A stretch of 64,000 nucleotides of DNA from Streptomyces sp. SAI-135 (GCF_029893805.1 NZ_JARXYP010000002.1:7874001-7938000); one strand, 5' to 3'; numbered from the stretch's first letter, positions 7,647 to 16,129 are shown. Notes: generated from the letters alone by a model not told the origin. Program-made: numbers and translations.

Positions 7647-9359
7647 ATGAACCTTCGCAGCGCGCAGTGGTACGCGGGACAGGACCGCAACGCCTACATC
7701 CACCGGGCCTGGATGCGCCGGGGCGTCCCGGCCGACGCCTTCACCGGCCGGCCCCAGATCGCCATCGCCAACACCGCCTCCGACCTCACCCCCTGCAACG
7801 CCCACCTGGACGAGGTGGCCAGGTCCGTGCGCGACGGCGTGCACGAGGCGGGCGGCATCCCGCTCGATCTGCCCGTGGTGTCGCTGGGCGAGACCAACGT
7901 GCGGCCCACGGCCATGCTCTGGCGCAACATGGCGGCGATGGCCACGGAGGAGATGCTGCGGGCCAACCCCCTCGACGGGGTGGTCCTGCTGGGCGGCTGC
8001 GACAAGACGATCCCCTCCCTGCTGATGGCCGCCGCCTCGGTGGACCTGCCCGCCGTGGTGGTGCCCGGCGGGCCCATGCTGACCGGCACCTTCCGCGGCA
8101 CCCCGCTCGGCTGCGGCACGGACGTGTGGCGGCTGTCGGAGGAGGTCCGGGCCGGAACCCTGTCCCAGGAGCAGTTCACCCGCTCCGAGTCGTCGATGAT
8201 CCGCAGCCGCGGACACTGCAACACCATGGGAACCGCCTCCACCATGGCACTGGTCGCCGAGGCGCTGGGCACGGTCGTCCCCGGGGTGGCGGGCACCCCC
8301 GCCCCGGACAGCCGGCTGCTGGAGGCCGCGCACGGCACCGGACGGCTCGCGGTGGAGCTGGTGTCCGGCGACCGCCGCCCGAGCACCTTCCTGACCAAGG
8401 GGTCCTTCCACAACGCGATCGTGGCGCTGGCCGCCATCGGCGGCTCCACCAACGCCGTCGTCCATCTCCTGGCCGTCGCGGGCCGGTTGGGCGTCGAACT
8501 GACCCTGGACGACTTCGACCGCATCGGCTCCCGGGTGCCCGTCCTGGTGGACCTCCAGCCCGCCGGGCGCTTCCTCATGGAGGACTTCCACCGCGCCGGC
8601 GGACTGCTCGCCGTGCTGCGCGAGGTCGCCGACCTCCTGGACCCCGACGCGCTGACCGTGACCGGACGGCCCCTGGTGGACCACCTCACCGACGCGCCGA
8701 TCTGGGACGCCGAGGTGATCAGGACCCGGGCCCGCCCCCTCGTCGAGGAGGGCGGGATCGCCGTCCTGCGCGGCAGCCTCGCCCCCGACGGGGCACTGAT
8801 CAAGCCCGCGGCGGCCTCACCGCACCTGCTGCGCCACCGGGGCCGGGCGGTCGTCTTCGACAGCATCGAGGACTTCCACGCCCGCGTCGACGACCCGGAC
8901 CTGGACGTCGACGCCGACTCCGTCCTGGTCCTGCGCGGCTGCGGCCCCAAGGGCTACCCGGGCATGCCCGAGGTGGCCAACATGCCGCTGCCCACGAAGC
9001 TGTTGGAGCAGGGGGTGCGGGACATGGTGCGGGTCTGCGACGGCCGGATGAGCGGAACGGCCTACGGCACCGTCGTCCTGCACGTGGCCCCCGAGGCGGC
9101 GGCGGGCGGGCCGCTCGCCCTCGTCCGGACCGGCGATGTCATCAGTCTCGACGTCGAGGCCCGCCGCATCGACCTGGAGGTGCCCGCGGACGAACTCGCC
9201 GCCCGCACCCCGAACGCGGCCACCCTGGCGGGCTTCGCCGACCCGCGGCGCGGCTGGCAGCGGCTGTACGTCGACCATGTCCAGCAGGCGGACAAGGGCG
9301 CGGACCTGGATTTCCTCGTCGGCTCCAGCGGCTCGGAGGTCAGCCGCGAGTCGCACTGA
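7647..9359 (+). CDS. IlvD/Edd-family dehydratase, probably sugar-acid dehydratase
   Basis: A 570-residue member of the iron-sulfur dehydratase family. Cluster and active-site motifs are visible: LGGCDKTIPSLLMA, SRGHCNTMGTAST, GGSTNAVVHLLA, GPKGYPGMPE and DGRMSGTAYGTV. The family includes dihydroxy-acid dehydratase (branched-chain amino acids), 6-phosphogluconate dehydratase and aldonate dehydratases for arabonate, xylonate and galactonate. The length and the coupling to an IclR/dehydrogenase unit favour an aldonate dehydratase. The ATG at 7647 lies after a GGAAAGAG-type ribosome site at 7631-7638. The longer open frame upstream runs across the regulatory region and is rejected. Confidence 0.87.
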   Translation: MNLRSAQWYAGQDRNAYIHRAWMRRGVPADAFTGRPQIAIANTASDLTPCNAHLDEVARSVRDGVHEAGGIPLDLPVVSLGETNVRPTAMLWRNMAAMATEEMLRANPLDGVVLLGGCDKTIPSLLMAAASVDLPAVVVPGGPMLTGTFRGTPLGCGTDVWRLSEEVRAGTLSQEQFTRSESSMIRSRGHCNTMGTASTMALVAEALGTVVPGVAGTPAPDSRLLEAAHGTGRLAVELVSGDRRPSTFLTKGSFHNAIVALAAIGGSTNAVVHLLAVAGRLGVELTLDDFDRIGSRVPVLVDLQPAGRFLMEDFHRAGGLLAVLREVADLLDPDALTVTGRPLVDHLTDAPIWDAEVIRTRARPLVEEGGIAVLRGSLAPDGALIKPAAASPHLLRHRGRAVVFDSIEDFHARVDDPDLDVDADSVLVLRGCGPKGYPGMPEVANMPLPTKLLEQGVRDMVRVCDGRMSGTAYGTVVLHVAPEAAAGGPLALVRTGDVISLDVEARRIDLEVPADELAARTPNAATLAGFADPRRGWQRLYVDHVQQADKGADLDFLVGSSGSEVSRESH

Positions 9360-9479
9360 CCCGGAAGGGGACGAAGGGGGCCGCCCCCCGGCCCCGCCCA
9401 CCTCGTGGACGCCCCCTTGACGTGCGCCCCGGCCCGATCGACACTCCAGACGGGAATCCTAGTGAACAGGTAGGGAAAC

Positions 9480-9602
9480 ATGGGGCGCGTTGCACCGGCC
9501 GCCGGCCGAGAGAGCCGTACACCGCGGCGTTCGCCTCTTCTGACCTCCCGCCTGCACATCGACCTGCTGCGTGTCTGCAGCGCGATCAGGCCGCTGGGCT
9601 GA
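9480..9602 (+). CDS. Sulfur-type leader peptide 1 (40 aa)
   Basis: A short gene in the 343-base gap before the GST-like gene. ATG 9480 follows AGGGA at 9472-9476, and the 40 codons end at TGA 9600-9602. The C-terminal part reads RLHIDLLRVCSAI, the hallmark of a family of short actinomycete leader peptides placed before sulfur-metabolism genes; the other two copies in this window share H/V-D-L-x-R-V. It contains a cysteine codon (TGC) within the conserved part. A weak promoter candidate, TTGACG at 9417-9422, lies upstream. Its likely role is cis-acting attenuation of the following gene rather than a functional protein (inference). Confidence 0.65.
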   Translation: MGRVAPAAGRESRTPRRSPLLTSRLHIDLLRVCSAIRPLG

Positions 9603-9702
9603 GCCCGGCCGCAGCCGCCCCCGCCCTGTCAAGGCCCGCACCTTCGGCCCGACGACGCTTCCGCCGCGCGTACGTCTGCGCACCGACACCCCGGGGAGAC
9701 CC

Positions 9703-10569
9703 ATGTCCGTCACACCGCTCGCCCACGTCCCCGCAGCCCACCCGGCTCCCGCCTTCCGGGGCCGGATCGGACGGGACGCGCGCAGTGGGCACTACGCCGT
9801 GCCGCGCCGCTACCGGCTCCACCTGGCCGCCGCCTGCGCGGACGGTCTGCGCATCGCCGTCGTGCACAGCCTGCTCGGCCTCGACGACGTCTGTCCCGTG
9901 ACCTTCCTGGACCCGGTCCCCGACTGTCCCGACGGAGGCCACTCCGCACTGCGCCCGCTGTACGAGGCCAGCGCGCACCGGTACACCGGCGCGGCCGTCG
10001 CCCCGGTGCTCAGCGACGACTGGTCGGGCCGGATCGTCAGCACCCACGCCGCAGACATCACCCGCGACCTGGCCCGGCACTTCGGCTCCGGACGCCCCGC
10101 GCTGTACCCGTGCGGCGCCGAGTCGGAGACCGAGGCCGTCGAGCGGATGTGCCGGGGCATCGAGCAGTCCGCACAGCACGCCGGATCGGCGGGCGGCGAG
10201 GCCGAGGAGCGGGCCGCCGCACTGGAGCAACTCCTTGACGCCCTCGGCTCCCTGGAGCGCTGGCTGGTCGGACGCGACCACCTGATCCGGGATCACATCA
10301 CGGCCACCGACGTCGAGTTGTGGGTCACCCTGGTCCAGCTCGACACCGTGCACCGCCACCACCTGGACGCCGCCGCCGTGCACCGCGTCGCCGACCACCC
10401 CACCCTGTGGGGCTACGCCCGCCGCCTGACCGCCCACCCGGCCTTCGGAACCCACCTCGACCTGGCCGGCATCGCCCGCCGCCACCATGCCCGCTGTCGG
10501 GGCCTGGAGGCCGCCGGGGCCGCCGTACAGATTCTGGACTGGGCCGCGCACGCGGCTCGCAGCGCCTGA
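9703..10569 (+). CDS. Glutathione S-transferase-like protein (ECM4/Xi-class relative)
   Basis: This 288-residue protein follows the layout of glutathionyl-hydroquinone reductases. An N-terminal thioredoxin-like part (RYRLHLAAACADGLRIAVVHSLLGLDDV) is followed by the RYTGAAVAPVLSDDWSG / IVSTHAADITRDL segment and a helical C-terminal domain (LVGRDHLIRDHITATDVELW). In typical members the catalytic motif is CPWAHR; here it reads CADGLR, keeping the Cys but changing the rest. Streptomycetes use mycothiol instead of glutathione, so the thiol partner is probably different. GGGGAGA at 9693-9699 supports the ATG at 9703. Its position behind a sulfur-type leader and before a sulfur ABC importer suggests a role in sulfur scavenging or thiol-conjugate handling. 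Confidence 0.72.
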   Translation: MSVTPLAHVPAAHPAPAFRGRIGRDARSGHYAVPRRYRLHLAAACADGLRIAVVHSLLGLDDVCPVTFLDPVPDCPDGGHSALRPLYEASAHRYTGAAVAPVLSDDWSGRIVSTHAADITRDLARHFGSGRPALYPCGAESETEAVERMCRGIEQSAQHAGSAGGEAEERAAALEQLLDALGSLERWLVGRDHLIRDHITATDVELWVTLVQLDTVHRHHLDAAAVHRVADHPTLWGYARRLTAHPAFGTHLDLAGIARRHHARCRGLEAAGAAVQILDWAAHAARSA

Positions 10570-10592
10570 CCGTTTCACCTGACGGACCGGCA

Positions 10593-10623
10593 TTGACAGC
10601 GGTTCGGACGACTGCCTTAACCT
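10593..10623 (+). promoter_or_regulatory. Promoter candidate for leader peptide 2 and the ABC importer
   Basis: A consensus -35 TTGACA at 10593-10598 is followed after 19 bases by TAACCT at 10618-10623. The spacer is long, and CTTAAC or TTAACC with a shorter spacer is an alternative -10. It lies right after the GST-like gene and about 80 bases before the leader ATG. Confidence 0.4.
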
Positions 10624-10703
10624 ACGGGTCCAGCAGGGCCCTGTATCAGCCACGGGCCCACCAGGGTTCCGCGGAACCCCCGAGAACAGCGACGGTGACC
10701 GAC

Positions 10704-10853
10704 ATGTACGCAGCTCCCAGGACGGCCGCACGCCGTTCTCCGGGCTGCGTACGGCCGTACGGCGACCCGCTGGTCGTCAACCGGGCCGTCGACCTGCTGC
10801 GCGTGAGCAGCGCACTGTGTACCGCACCGGGCCGTGCCCGCTGTCGGGGCTGA
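10704..10853 (+). CDS. Sulfur-type leader peptide 2 (49 aa)
   Basis: A 49-codon open frame from ATG 10704 to TGA 10851-10853. Its middle reads AVDLLRVSSALC, matching the conserved core of the leader family. Three cysteine codons are present, two of them TGT (in ALC and in RCRG), a codon that is rare in this GC-rich genome. The ribosome site is weak (GACGGTGAC), so the exact start is uncertain. A hairpin follows at 10885-10902, before the permease start at 11008. The arrangement suggests control of the importer by cysteine supply. Confidence 0.6.
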   Translation: MYAAPRTAARRSPGCVRPYGDPLVVNRAVDLLRVSSALCTAPGRARCRG

Positions 10854-10884
10854 CGTTTCTTCCCAGCCCCCGCGTTCCTGACGA

Positions 10885-10902
10885 ACACCGCGCTCGCGGT
10901 GT
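10885..10902 (+). terminator. Hairpin after leader 2, possible attenuator
   Basis: ACACCGCG-CT-CGCGGTGT is an 18-base perfect dyad 31 bases after the leader stop, followed by GTCGTTGTCC. In RNA it would form a GC-rich stem of about six pairs with a six-base loop. There is no clear U-run, so it may act as an attenuator or as a structure masking downstream translation. Confidence 0.4.
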
Positions 10903-11007
10903 GTCGTTGTCCGCCCAGCCCCCGGTGCCCGTGCGTCACGTCCTGCCGCCGTAGGACGCTGTCGCTCGCCGTGTCCCAGGGGTGACCCGACTCCGCCGGA
11001 GCCCCTC

Positions 11008-11991
11008 ATGAGTGAACCCCCAGGCGCCGCCGTGTCCGTGACCGAGGCGCCGCCCCGGTCCGACACCCCGTCAAAGCCTCTGGCAGCACAGCGAGTTCTG
11101 CCGCTGCGGCGGCCGGGCCGCTGGATCGCCACCGCCGTCGTCCTGGTCCTGGCGGCCCAGTTCGTCCACGGCCTGGCGACCAACCCCTTCTACCAGTGGG
11201 ACCGCTTCGGCTACTGGTTCCTGCGGCCGACCGTCCTCGACGGCCTCCTGATCACCCTCGAAGTCACCGCCTACAGCGCGGTCCTCGGCCTCCTCGGCGG
11301 CATCGTGCTCGCCCTGGCCCGGCTCTCGAAGAGCCCGGTGCTGCGCGCGGTCAGCTGGACCTACGTCTGGGCGCTGCGCTCGATCCCGCTGATCGTGGTC
11401 CTGCTCTTCCTCTACAACTTCTCGGCCCTGTACAAGACGTTGAGCGTCGGTGTCCCCTTCGGGCCGGCCTTCTTCTCCTTCGACGAGTCCCGGCTCGCCA
11501 CCGACATGGTCATCGCCGTGATCGGCCTCAGCCTCAACGAGGCCGCCTACGCCGCCGAGGTCGTCCGCGGCGGCATCCTCTCCGTCGACCAGGGCCAGCA
11601 CGAGGCGGCCTCCGCGCTCGGCCTGCCGAAGGGCTACCAGTTCCGCAGGATCGTCTTCCCGCAGGCGCTGCGCTCCATCACCCCGAACTACGTCAACCAG
11701 CTCATCGGCCTGGTCAAGAGCACCTCGCTGGTCTTCTACGTCTCCCTGCTCGACCTGTTCGGGACCGTGCAGTCGATGGGCGCCACCTACCCCGGCGACA
11801 TCGTGCCGCTGCTCCTGGTCGCCACCGTCTGGTACCTGGTCCTCACCAGCGCCGTGTCCGTCGTCCAGTTCTACGTCGAGCGGCACTACGCCCGCGGCGC
11901 CACCCGCTCGCTGCCGCCGACCCCGATCCAGAAACTGCGGGCCGGCCTCGCCGACCTGCGCGCCCGCATCCGCACGGAGGCCGCCGTATGA
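11008..11991 (+). CDS. Amino-acid ABC transporter permease (HisM/GlnP type)
   Basis: A 327-residue membrane protein with about five or six hydrophobic helices after a roughly 40-residue cytoplasmic N-terminus. The permease coupling motif (EAAYAAEVVRGGILSVDQGQ followed by EAASALGLPKGYQFRRIVFP) is clear and marks the polar amino-acid uptake family. It pairs with the ATPase (ATGA overlap at 11988) and the binding lipoprotein at 12834. Because it sits behind a sulfur-type leader and before two sulfur-type monooxygenases, the substrate is probably a sulfur amino acid or related compound such as cystine (inference). Confidence 0.88.
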   Translation: MSEPPGAAVSVTEAPPRSDTPSKPLAAQRVLPLRRPGRWIATAVVLVLAAQFVHGLATNPFYQWDRFGYWFLRPTVLDGLLITLEVTAYSAVLGLLGGIVLALARLSKSPVLRAVSWTYVWALRSIPLIVVLLFLYNFSALYKTLSVGVPFGPAFFSFDESRLATDMVIAVIGLSLNEAAYAAEVVRGGILSVDQGQHEAASALGLPKGYQFRRIVFPQALRSITPNYVNQLIGLVKSTSLVFYVSLLDLFGTVQSMGATYPGDIVPLLLVATVWYLVLTSAVSVVQFYVERHYARGATRSLPPTPIQKLRAGLADLRARIRTEAAV

Positions 11992-12752
11992 CCGCCGCAG
12001 CTCTCGAAGTGCACGGCGTGCACAAGTGGTACGGCGCCCACCGGGTCCTGGACGGAGTCGATCTGAGGGTGCGCCCCGGCGAGGTCACCGTCATCCTGGG
12101 CCCGTCCGGCTCCGGGAAGTCCACCCTGCTGCGGGTCATCAACCACCTGGAGAAGCCGGAGATCGGCTACGTCAGCGTCAACGACGAGCTCATCGGCGTC
12201 CGCCGGCAGGGCGAGCGGCTCAAGGAGCTGAGCGAGCGGGCCATCCTGACCCAGCGCAGCCGCATCGGGTTCGTCTTCCAGAACTTCAACCTCTTCCCGC
12301 ACCTCACCGTGCTGGACAACGTGGCCGCCGCTCCGGTGGCGACCGGCAAGACAGGCAAGGCGGAGGCGCAGGAACTGGCCCGTGAACTCCTCGGTCGGGT
12401 CGGCCTGGCCGACAGGACCGCCGCCTACCCCCGGCAGTTGTCGGGCGGCCAGCAGCAGCGGGTGGCCATCGCCCGCGCCCTCGCCCTGCGTCCCGGCGTC
12501 ATCCTCTTCGACGAGCCGACCTCCGCCCTCGACCCGGAACTGGTCGGTGAAGTGCTCGCCGTCATCAAGGACTTGGCGACCAGCGGCACCACGCTCGTCA
12601 TCGTCACCCACGAGATCGGCTTCGCCCGCGAGATCGCCGACCGGGTCGTCTTCATCGACGGCGGGCGCGTCGTCGAACAGGGGCCGCCCTCCGAGGTCCT
12701 CGACCGGCCCCGGCACGAGCGGACCAGGGACTTCCTCAGCAAGGTCCTGTGA
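11988..12752 (+). CDS. Amino-acid ABC transporter ATP-binding protein
   Basis: A 254-residue ATPase with Walker A GPSGSGKST, Q-loop QNFNLFPH, signature LSGGQQQR, Walker B VILFDEPTSALDP and the switch His in VTHEIGFA. Sequence style matches the polar amino-acid importers (GlnQ/HisP type). Start ATG 11988 overlaps the permease stop, so both are made in fixed ratio. An insertion of about 25 residues lies between Walker A and the Q-loop (GVRRQGERLKELSERAILTQ), which some cystine-type transporters also carry. Confidence 0.92.
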   Translation: MTAAALEVHGVHKWYGAHRVLDGVDLRVRPGEVTVILGPSGSGKSTLLRVINHLEKPEIGYVSVNDELIGVRRQGERLKELSERAILTQRSRIGFVFQNFNLFPHLTVLDNVAAAPVATGKTGKAEAQELARELLGRVGLADRTAAYPRQLSGGQQQRVAIARALALRPGVILFDEPTSALDPELVGEVLAVIKDLATSGTTLVIVTHEIGFAREIADRVVFIDGGRVVEQGPPSEVLDRPRHERTRDFLSKVL

Positions 12753-12833
12753 CCGCACCGCTCCCACGAACTCCCCCCACGCGCACCGCCTTTCACCTCT
12801 CTCATCGGACACGATCGAACACCTAGGACGGAC

Positions 12834-13856
12834 ATGTCTGCCCACTTCACCCGACGCGGCCTGATACGCGGCATCACCGCGGCGACAGCCGTCGCCACCC
12901 TCGTCGGCGGGCTCGCCGCCTGCGGTGGGGACAGCGACGCCGCCACGCAGACGAACGACAGCGCCGGCACCGTCACCGTCGGCCGGCTGTCCAACGGCGC
13001 CGCCAAGGAGACCACCCTCGAGGTCGCCGAGGTCAAGTCCATCAGCGCCGAACTGCCCGACGCCGTCAAGAAGAGCGGCAAACTCGTCATCGGCTCCGGC
13101 ACCCTGCCCTCCGGCTCCCCGCCGCTGGGCTTCGTCGGCAGCGACCAGAAGACGCTCACCGGCTCCGAGACCGACCTGGCCCGCCTGGTCGCCGCCGTCC
13201 TCGGCCTGAAGCCCGAGGTCAAGCGGTTCACCTGGGAGAACCTCTTCGTCGGCATCGACAGCGGCAAGGTGGACGTCGGCTTCTCCAACATCACCGACAC
13301 CGAGGAGCGCAAGCAGAAGTACGAGTTCGCCTCCTACCGCAAGGACGACCTCGCCTTCGAGACGCTCAAGTCCTCCAAGTGGAGCTTCGACGGCGACTAC
13401 GAGGCCCTCGCGGGGCAGACCGTCTCGGTCGGCGCCGGCACCAACCAGGAGCGGATCCTGCTGGAGTGGCAGAGCAAGCTGAAGAAGGAGGGCAAGAAGC
13501 TGACCGTCAAGTACTTCCAGGACAGCCCGAGCATCTACCTCGCCCTCAACAGCGGGAAGATCGACTCCTACCTCGGCCCCAGCCCCAACCTCTCCTACCA
13601 CGTCACCCAGACCGCGAGCACGCCCAGCCCGACGAAGATCGCGGGCCAGTACTCCGGCGCCGGTGAGTCGCTCCAGGGCCTGATCGCCGCGACCGCGAAG
13701 AAGGACAGCGGCCTCGCCGAGCCCCTCGCCGACGCCATCAACCACCTGATCGACAACGGCCAGTACGCCAAGTGGCTCGCCGCGTGGAACCTCTCGAACG
13801 ACGCCGTCACCAAGTCAGAGGTCAACCCGCCCGGACTGCCGCTGGACAACTCCTGA
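12834..13856 (+). CDS. Amino-acid ABC transporter substrate-binding lipoprotein
   Basis: A 340-residue extracytoplasmic binding protein. The N-terminus has a twin-arginine-like start (FTRRGLIRG), a hydrophobic stretch and a lipobox LAAC, so it should be lipid-anchored, possibly after Tat export. The mature part has the family-3 solute-binding fold with LTGSETDLARLVAAVLGL, a GKVDVGFSNITDTEERKQ segment and a KWLAAWNLS ending. It is the third gene of the importer, 81 bases after the ATPase. The ligand cannot be read directly; a sulfur-containing amino acid is suggested by context. Confidence 0.87.
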   Translation: MSAHFTRRGLIRGITAATAVATLVGGLAACGGDSDAATQTNDSAGTVTVGRLSNGAAKETTLEVAEVKSISAELPDAVKKSGKLVIGSGTLPSGSPPLGFVGSDQKTLTGSETDLARLVAAVLGLKPEVKRFTWENLFVGIDSGKVDVGFSNITDTEERKQKYEFASYRKDDLAFETLKSSKWSFDGDYEALAGQTVSVGAGTNQERILLEWQSKLKKEGKKLTVKYFQDSPSIYLALNSGKIDSYLGPSPNLSYHVTQTASTPSPTKIAGQYSGAGESLQGLIAATAKKDSGLAEPLADAINHLIDNGQYAKWLAAWNLSNDAVTKSEVNPPGLPLDNS

Positions 13857-13913
13857 CACGCGCTCAGGAAGTGCTGCACATCCACCGGTTGACTCGGGAA
13901 GGACTCCGCCTCC

Positions 13914-14669
13914 GTGGCCCAGCAGATCGACGTCCGCGGAGGCGGAGCCTCCCTGAGACTCACCGCACCCGACACCTCCGTCCTCGACAACGCCGTATGG
14001 GCTGCCCTCACCGGCCCGCACGCCCACCTGGCCGACCGCGTCGGCCGCGCCGCCCGCTACCCCGACGACGTCTACGCCGTAGCCGCCCTCGCCGATCCCG
14101 GCGACCCGGCCGCCTGGGCCGACCTGCTCACGCTCGTCGGCCCCGGAACCACCGTACGGATCAAGCCCGTCGACCGGGTCCCGGACGGCTGGGAGGTCGT
14201 CGGCGGGGGAGTGGGCGTCCAACTGGTCGACACCGCGCTGCGGGCCGAACCCGCACCCGAGGCGGTACGGCTGGGCCCCGACGACGTGCCCGAGATCCTG
14301 GACCTGGTCGCCCGCACCAGACCCGGCCCCTTCCGCAGGCGGACCATCGCACTCGGCACCTACCTCGGCATCCGCGACCGGGGACGCCTGATCGCCCTCG
14401 CCGGCGAGCGACTGCGCCCGCCCGGCTGGACCGAGATCAGCGCGGTCTGCACCGACCCCGCACACCGCGGCAGGGGACTGGCCACCCGGCTGGTCCGCGC
14501 GGTCGCCGCCGGGATCCGGGAACGCGGCGACACCCCGTTCCTGCACGCGGCCCCGGACAACACGAACGCCATCCGGCTCTACGAGTCGATCGGCTTCACC
14601 CGGCGCCTCCGCTCACCCGTGCTCCTGGTCCGCAGCCCGGGAACATCGCAGGAAAGCAGGGTGTTGTGA
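13914..14669 (+). CDS. GNAT-family N-acetyltransferase (FR47-like)
   Basis: This 251-residue protein starts at GTG 13914. The C-terminal half is a GNAT domain with the acetyl-CoA motif TDPAHRGRGLATRLVRAV and the final NTNAIRLYESIGF. The N-terminal 100 residues are less conserved, with AHLADRVGRAARYPDDVYAVAALADP as in FR47-like acetyltransferases. It lies between the importer and the third leader peptide, so it probably belongs to the sulfur block, perhaps acetylating an imported amine or cysteine derivative; this is inference. Confidence 0.8.
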   Translation: MAQQIDVRGGGASLRLTAPDTSVLDNAVWAALTGPHAHLADRVGRAARYPDDVYAVAALADPGDPAAWADLLTLVGPGTTVRIKPVDRVPDGWEVVGGGVGVQLVDTALRAEPAPEAVRLGPDDVPEILDLVARTRPGPFRRRTIALGTYLGIRDRGRLIALAGERLRPPGWTEISAVCTDPAHRGRGLATRLVRAVAAGIRERGDTPFLHAAPDNTNAIRLYESIGFTRRLRSPVLLVRSPGTSQESRVL

Positions 14670-14725
14670 CTCACGACGAGATCTGCCGGGCGCCGTCGCG
14701 CGCCCAGAAGGAGGAGGTGACGGGC

Positions 14726-14812
14726 GTGATCCGCGTACTCCGCTCCGCCCACCTCCACTCCCGGCCGCACATCGATCTCCAGCGCGTGTCCACCGCGCTC
14801 TGTTGTTCCTGA
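14726..14812 (+). CDS. Sulfur-type leader peptide 3 (28 aa)
   Basis: GTG 14726 is preceded by a very strong ribosome site, GGAGGAGGTGA at 14710-14720, and the frame ends at TGA 14810-14812. The peptide contains RPHIDLQRVSTALCC, the best match in the window to the leader-family core, and finishes with two tandem cysteine codons, both the rare TGT. A 20-base perfect palindrome follows at 14848-14867, just before the monooxygenase ribosome site. The layout is that of a translation-coupled attenuator sensing charged cysteinyl-tRNA (inference). Confidence 0.75.
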   Translation: MIRVLRSAHLHSRPHIDLQRVSTALCCS

Positions 14813-14847
14813 CCCGTCAGCTGCTCCAGCCGCCGTGCCCCGCCCCC

Positions 14848-14867
14848 CGCGAGGGCCGGCCCTCGCG
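14848..14867 (+). promoter_or_regulatory. Palindromic hairpin between leader 3 and the monooxygenase gene
   Basis: A perfect 20-base palindrome (CGCGAGGGCC and its complement) begins 36 bases after the leader stop and ends 11 bases before the AGGAAGG ribosome site (14879-14885). In RNA it can fold into a stem of about eight G-C-rich pairs with a four-base loop. It could stop transcription or hide the ribosome site depending on ribosome position on the leader. Confidence 0.5.
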
Positions 14868-14894
14868 TACGGATCTCCAGGAAGGCACTTGCTC

Positions 14895-16109
14895 GTGTCC
14901 CCTTCTTCCCCGCTTTCTTCCCCGCTGCATCTCGCCGTCGCCCTGGACGGCACCGGCTGGCACCCCGCCTCCTGGCGTGAGCCGGTGGCCCGGCCCCGTG
15001 AACTGTTCACCGCCGCCTACTGGGCCGACCTGGTCGCCGAGGCCGAGCACGGCCTGCTCGACTTCGTCACCATCGAGGACGGTCTCGGCCCGCAGTCCTC
15101 CCGGTTCCTCGACCCGGACGAGCGCACCGACCAGGTCCGCGGCCGCCTCGACGCCGTGCTGATCGCCTCCCGCATCGCCCCGCTCACCCGGCACATCGGC
15201 CTGGTCCCGACGGCGGTGGTCACCCACACCGAGCCGTTCCACCTCTCCAAGGCGATCGCCACCCTGGACTACGTCAGCACCGGCCGCGCGGGTCTGCGCG
15301 TGCAGATCACCGCACGACCCGACGAGGCCGCGCACTTCGGCCGCCGCACCGTCCCGCGCATCGAGGCCTACGACAGCCCCGAGGCCCAGGACCTGGTCAC
15401 CGACCTCTTCGACGAGGCCGCCGACTACGTGGAGGCCGTGCGCCGCCTGTGGGACAGCTGGGAGGACGACGCCGAGATCCGGGACGCCGCCACCGGCCGC
15501 TTCATCGACCGATACAAACTGCACTACATCGACTTCGAGGGCAGGCACTTCAGCGTCAAGGGCCCCTCCATCACCCCCCGGCCGCCGCAGGGCCAGCCCC
15601 TGGTCACCGCCCTCGGCCACCAGACCGTCCCGTACCGGCTCATCGCCCGCCAGGCCGACGTCGGTTACACCACCCCGCACGACACCGGCCAGGCCCGCGC
15701 CGTCGTCGCCGAGATCCGCGCGGAGCAGGAGGCGGCCGGCCGCGCCGACGAACTCCTGCACGTCTTCGGCGACCTGGTGGTCTTCCTCGACGACGACCCC
15801 GCCGAGGCCGCCGCCCGCCGCGACCGTCTCGACGCGCTCGCGGGAGAGCCGTACCGGAGCGACGCCCGCGTCTTCACCGGCACCCCGGCCCAACTGGCAG
15901 ATCTGCTGGGCGAGTTCCAGGAGGCCGGACTCACCGGCTTCCGCCTCAGGCCCGCCGTCCTCGGCCACGACCTCCCGGCGATCACCCGCGGCCTGGTCCC
16001 CGAACTCCAGCGCCGGGGCGCCTTCCGCACCGCGTACGAGTCCGACACCCTGCGCGGCCTCCTGGGCCTCGCCCGCCCCGCCAACCGCTACGCCGCCGCG
16101 TCCGCCTGA
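14895..16109 (+). CDS. LLM-class flavin-dependent monooxygenase
   Basis: A 404-residue luciferase-like (TIM-barrel) monooxygenase, FMN-dependent with a separate reductase expected. Recognisable parts are LHLAVALDGTGWHP, LDFVTIEDGLGPQ, HIGLVPTAVVTHTEPFHLSKAIATLDYVSTGRAGLRV and RPPQGQPLVTALGH. The GTG at 14895 is chosen because AGGAAGG lies nine bases upstream at 14879-14885. Family members desulfonate or oxidise organosulfur or aminocarboxylate compounds; the leader peptide before it supports a sulfur role. It is 20 bases from a second monooxygenase, forming a pair. Confidence 0.85.
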   Translation: MSPSSPLSSPLHLAVALDGTGWHPASWREPVARPRELFTAAYWADLVAEAEHGLLDFVTIEDGLGPQSSRFLDPDERTDQVRGRLDAVLIASRIAPLTRHIGLVPTAVVTHTEPFHLSKAIATLDYVSTGRAGLRVQITARPDEAAHFGRRTVPRIEAYDSPEAQDLVTDLFDEAADYVEAVRRLWDSWEDDAEIRDAATGRFIDRYKLHYIDFEGRHFSVKGPSITPRPPQGQPLVTALGHQTVPYRLIARQADVGYTTPHDTGQARAVVAEIRAEQEAAGRADELLHVFGDLVVFLDDDPAEAAARRDRLDALAGEPYRSDARVFTGTPAQLADLLGEFQEAGLTGFRLRPAVLGHDLPAITRGLVPELQRRGAFRTAYESDTLRGLLGLARPANRYAAASA

Positions 16110-16129
16110 GCCGGAAGGACCCCGCACCC

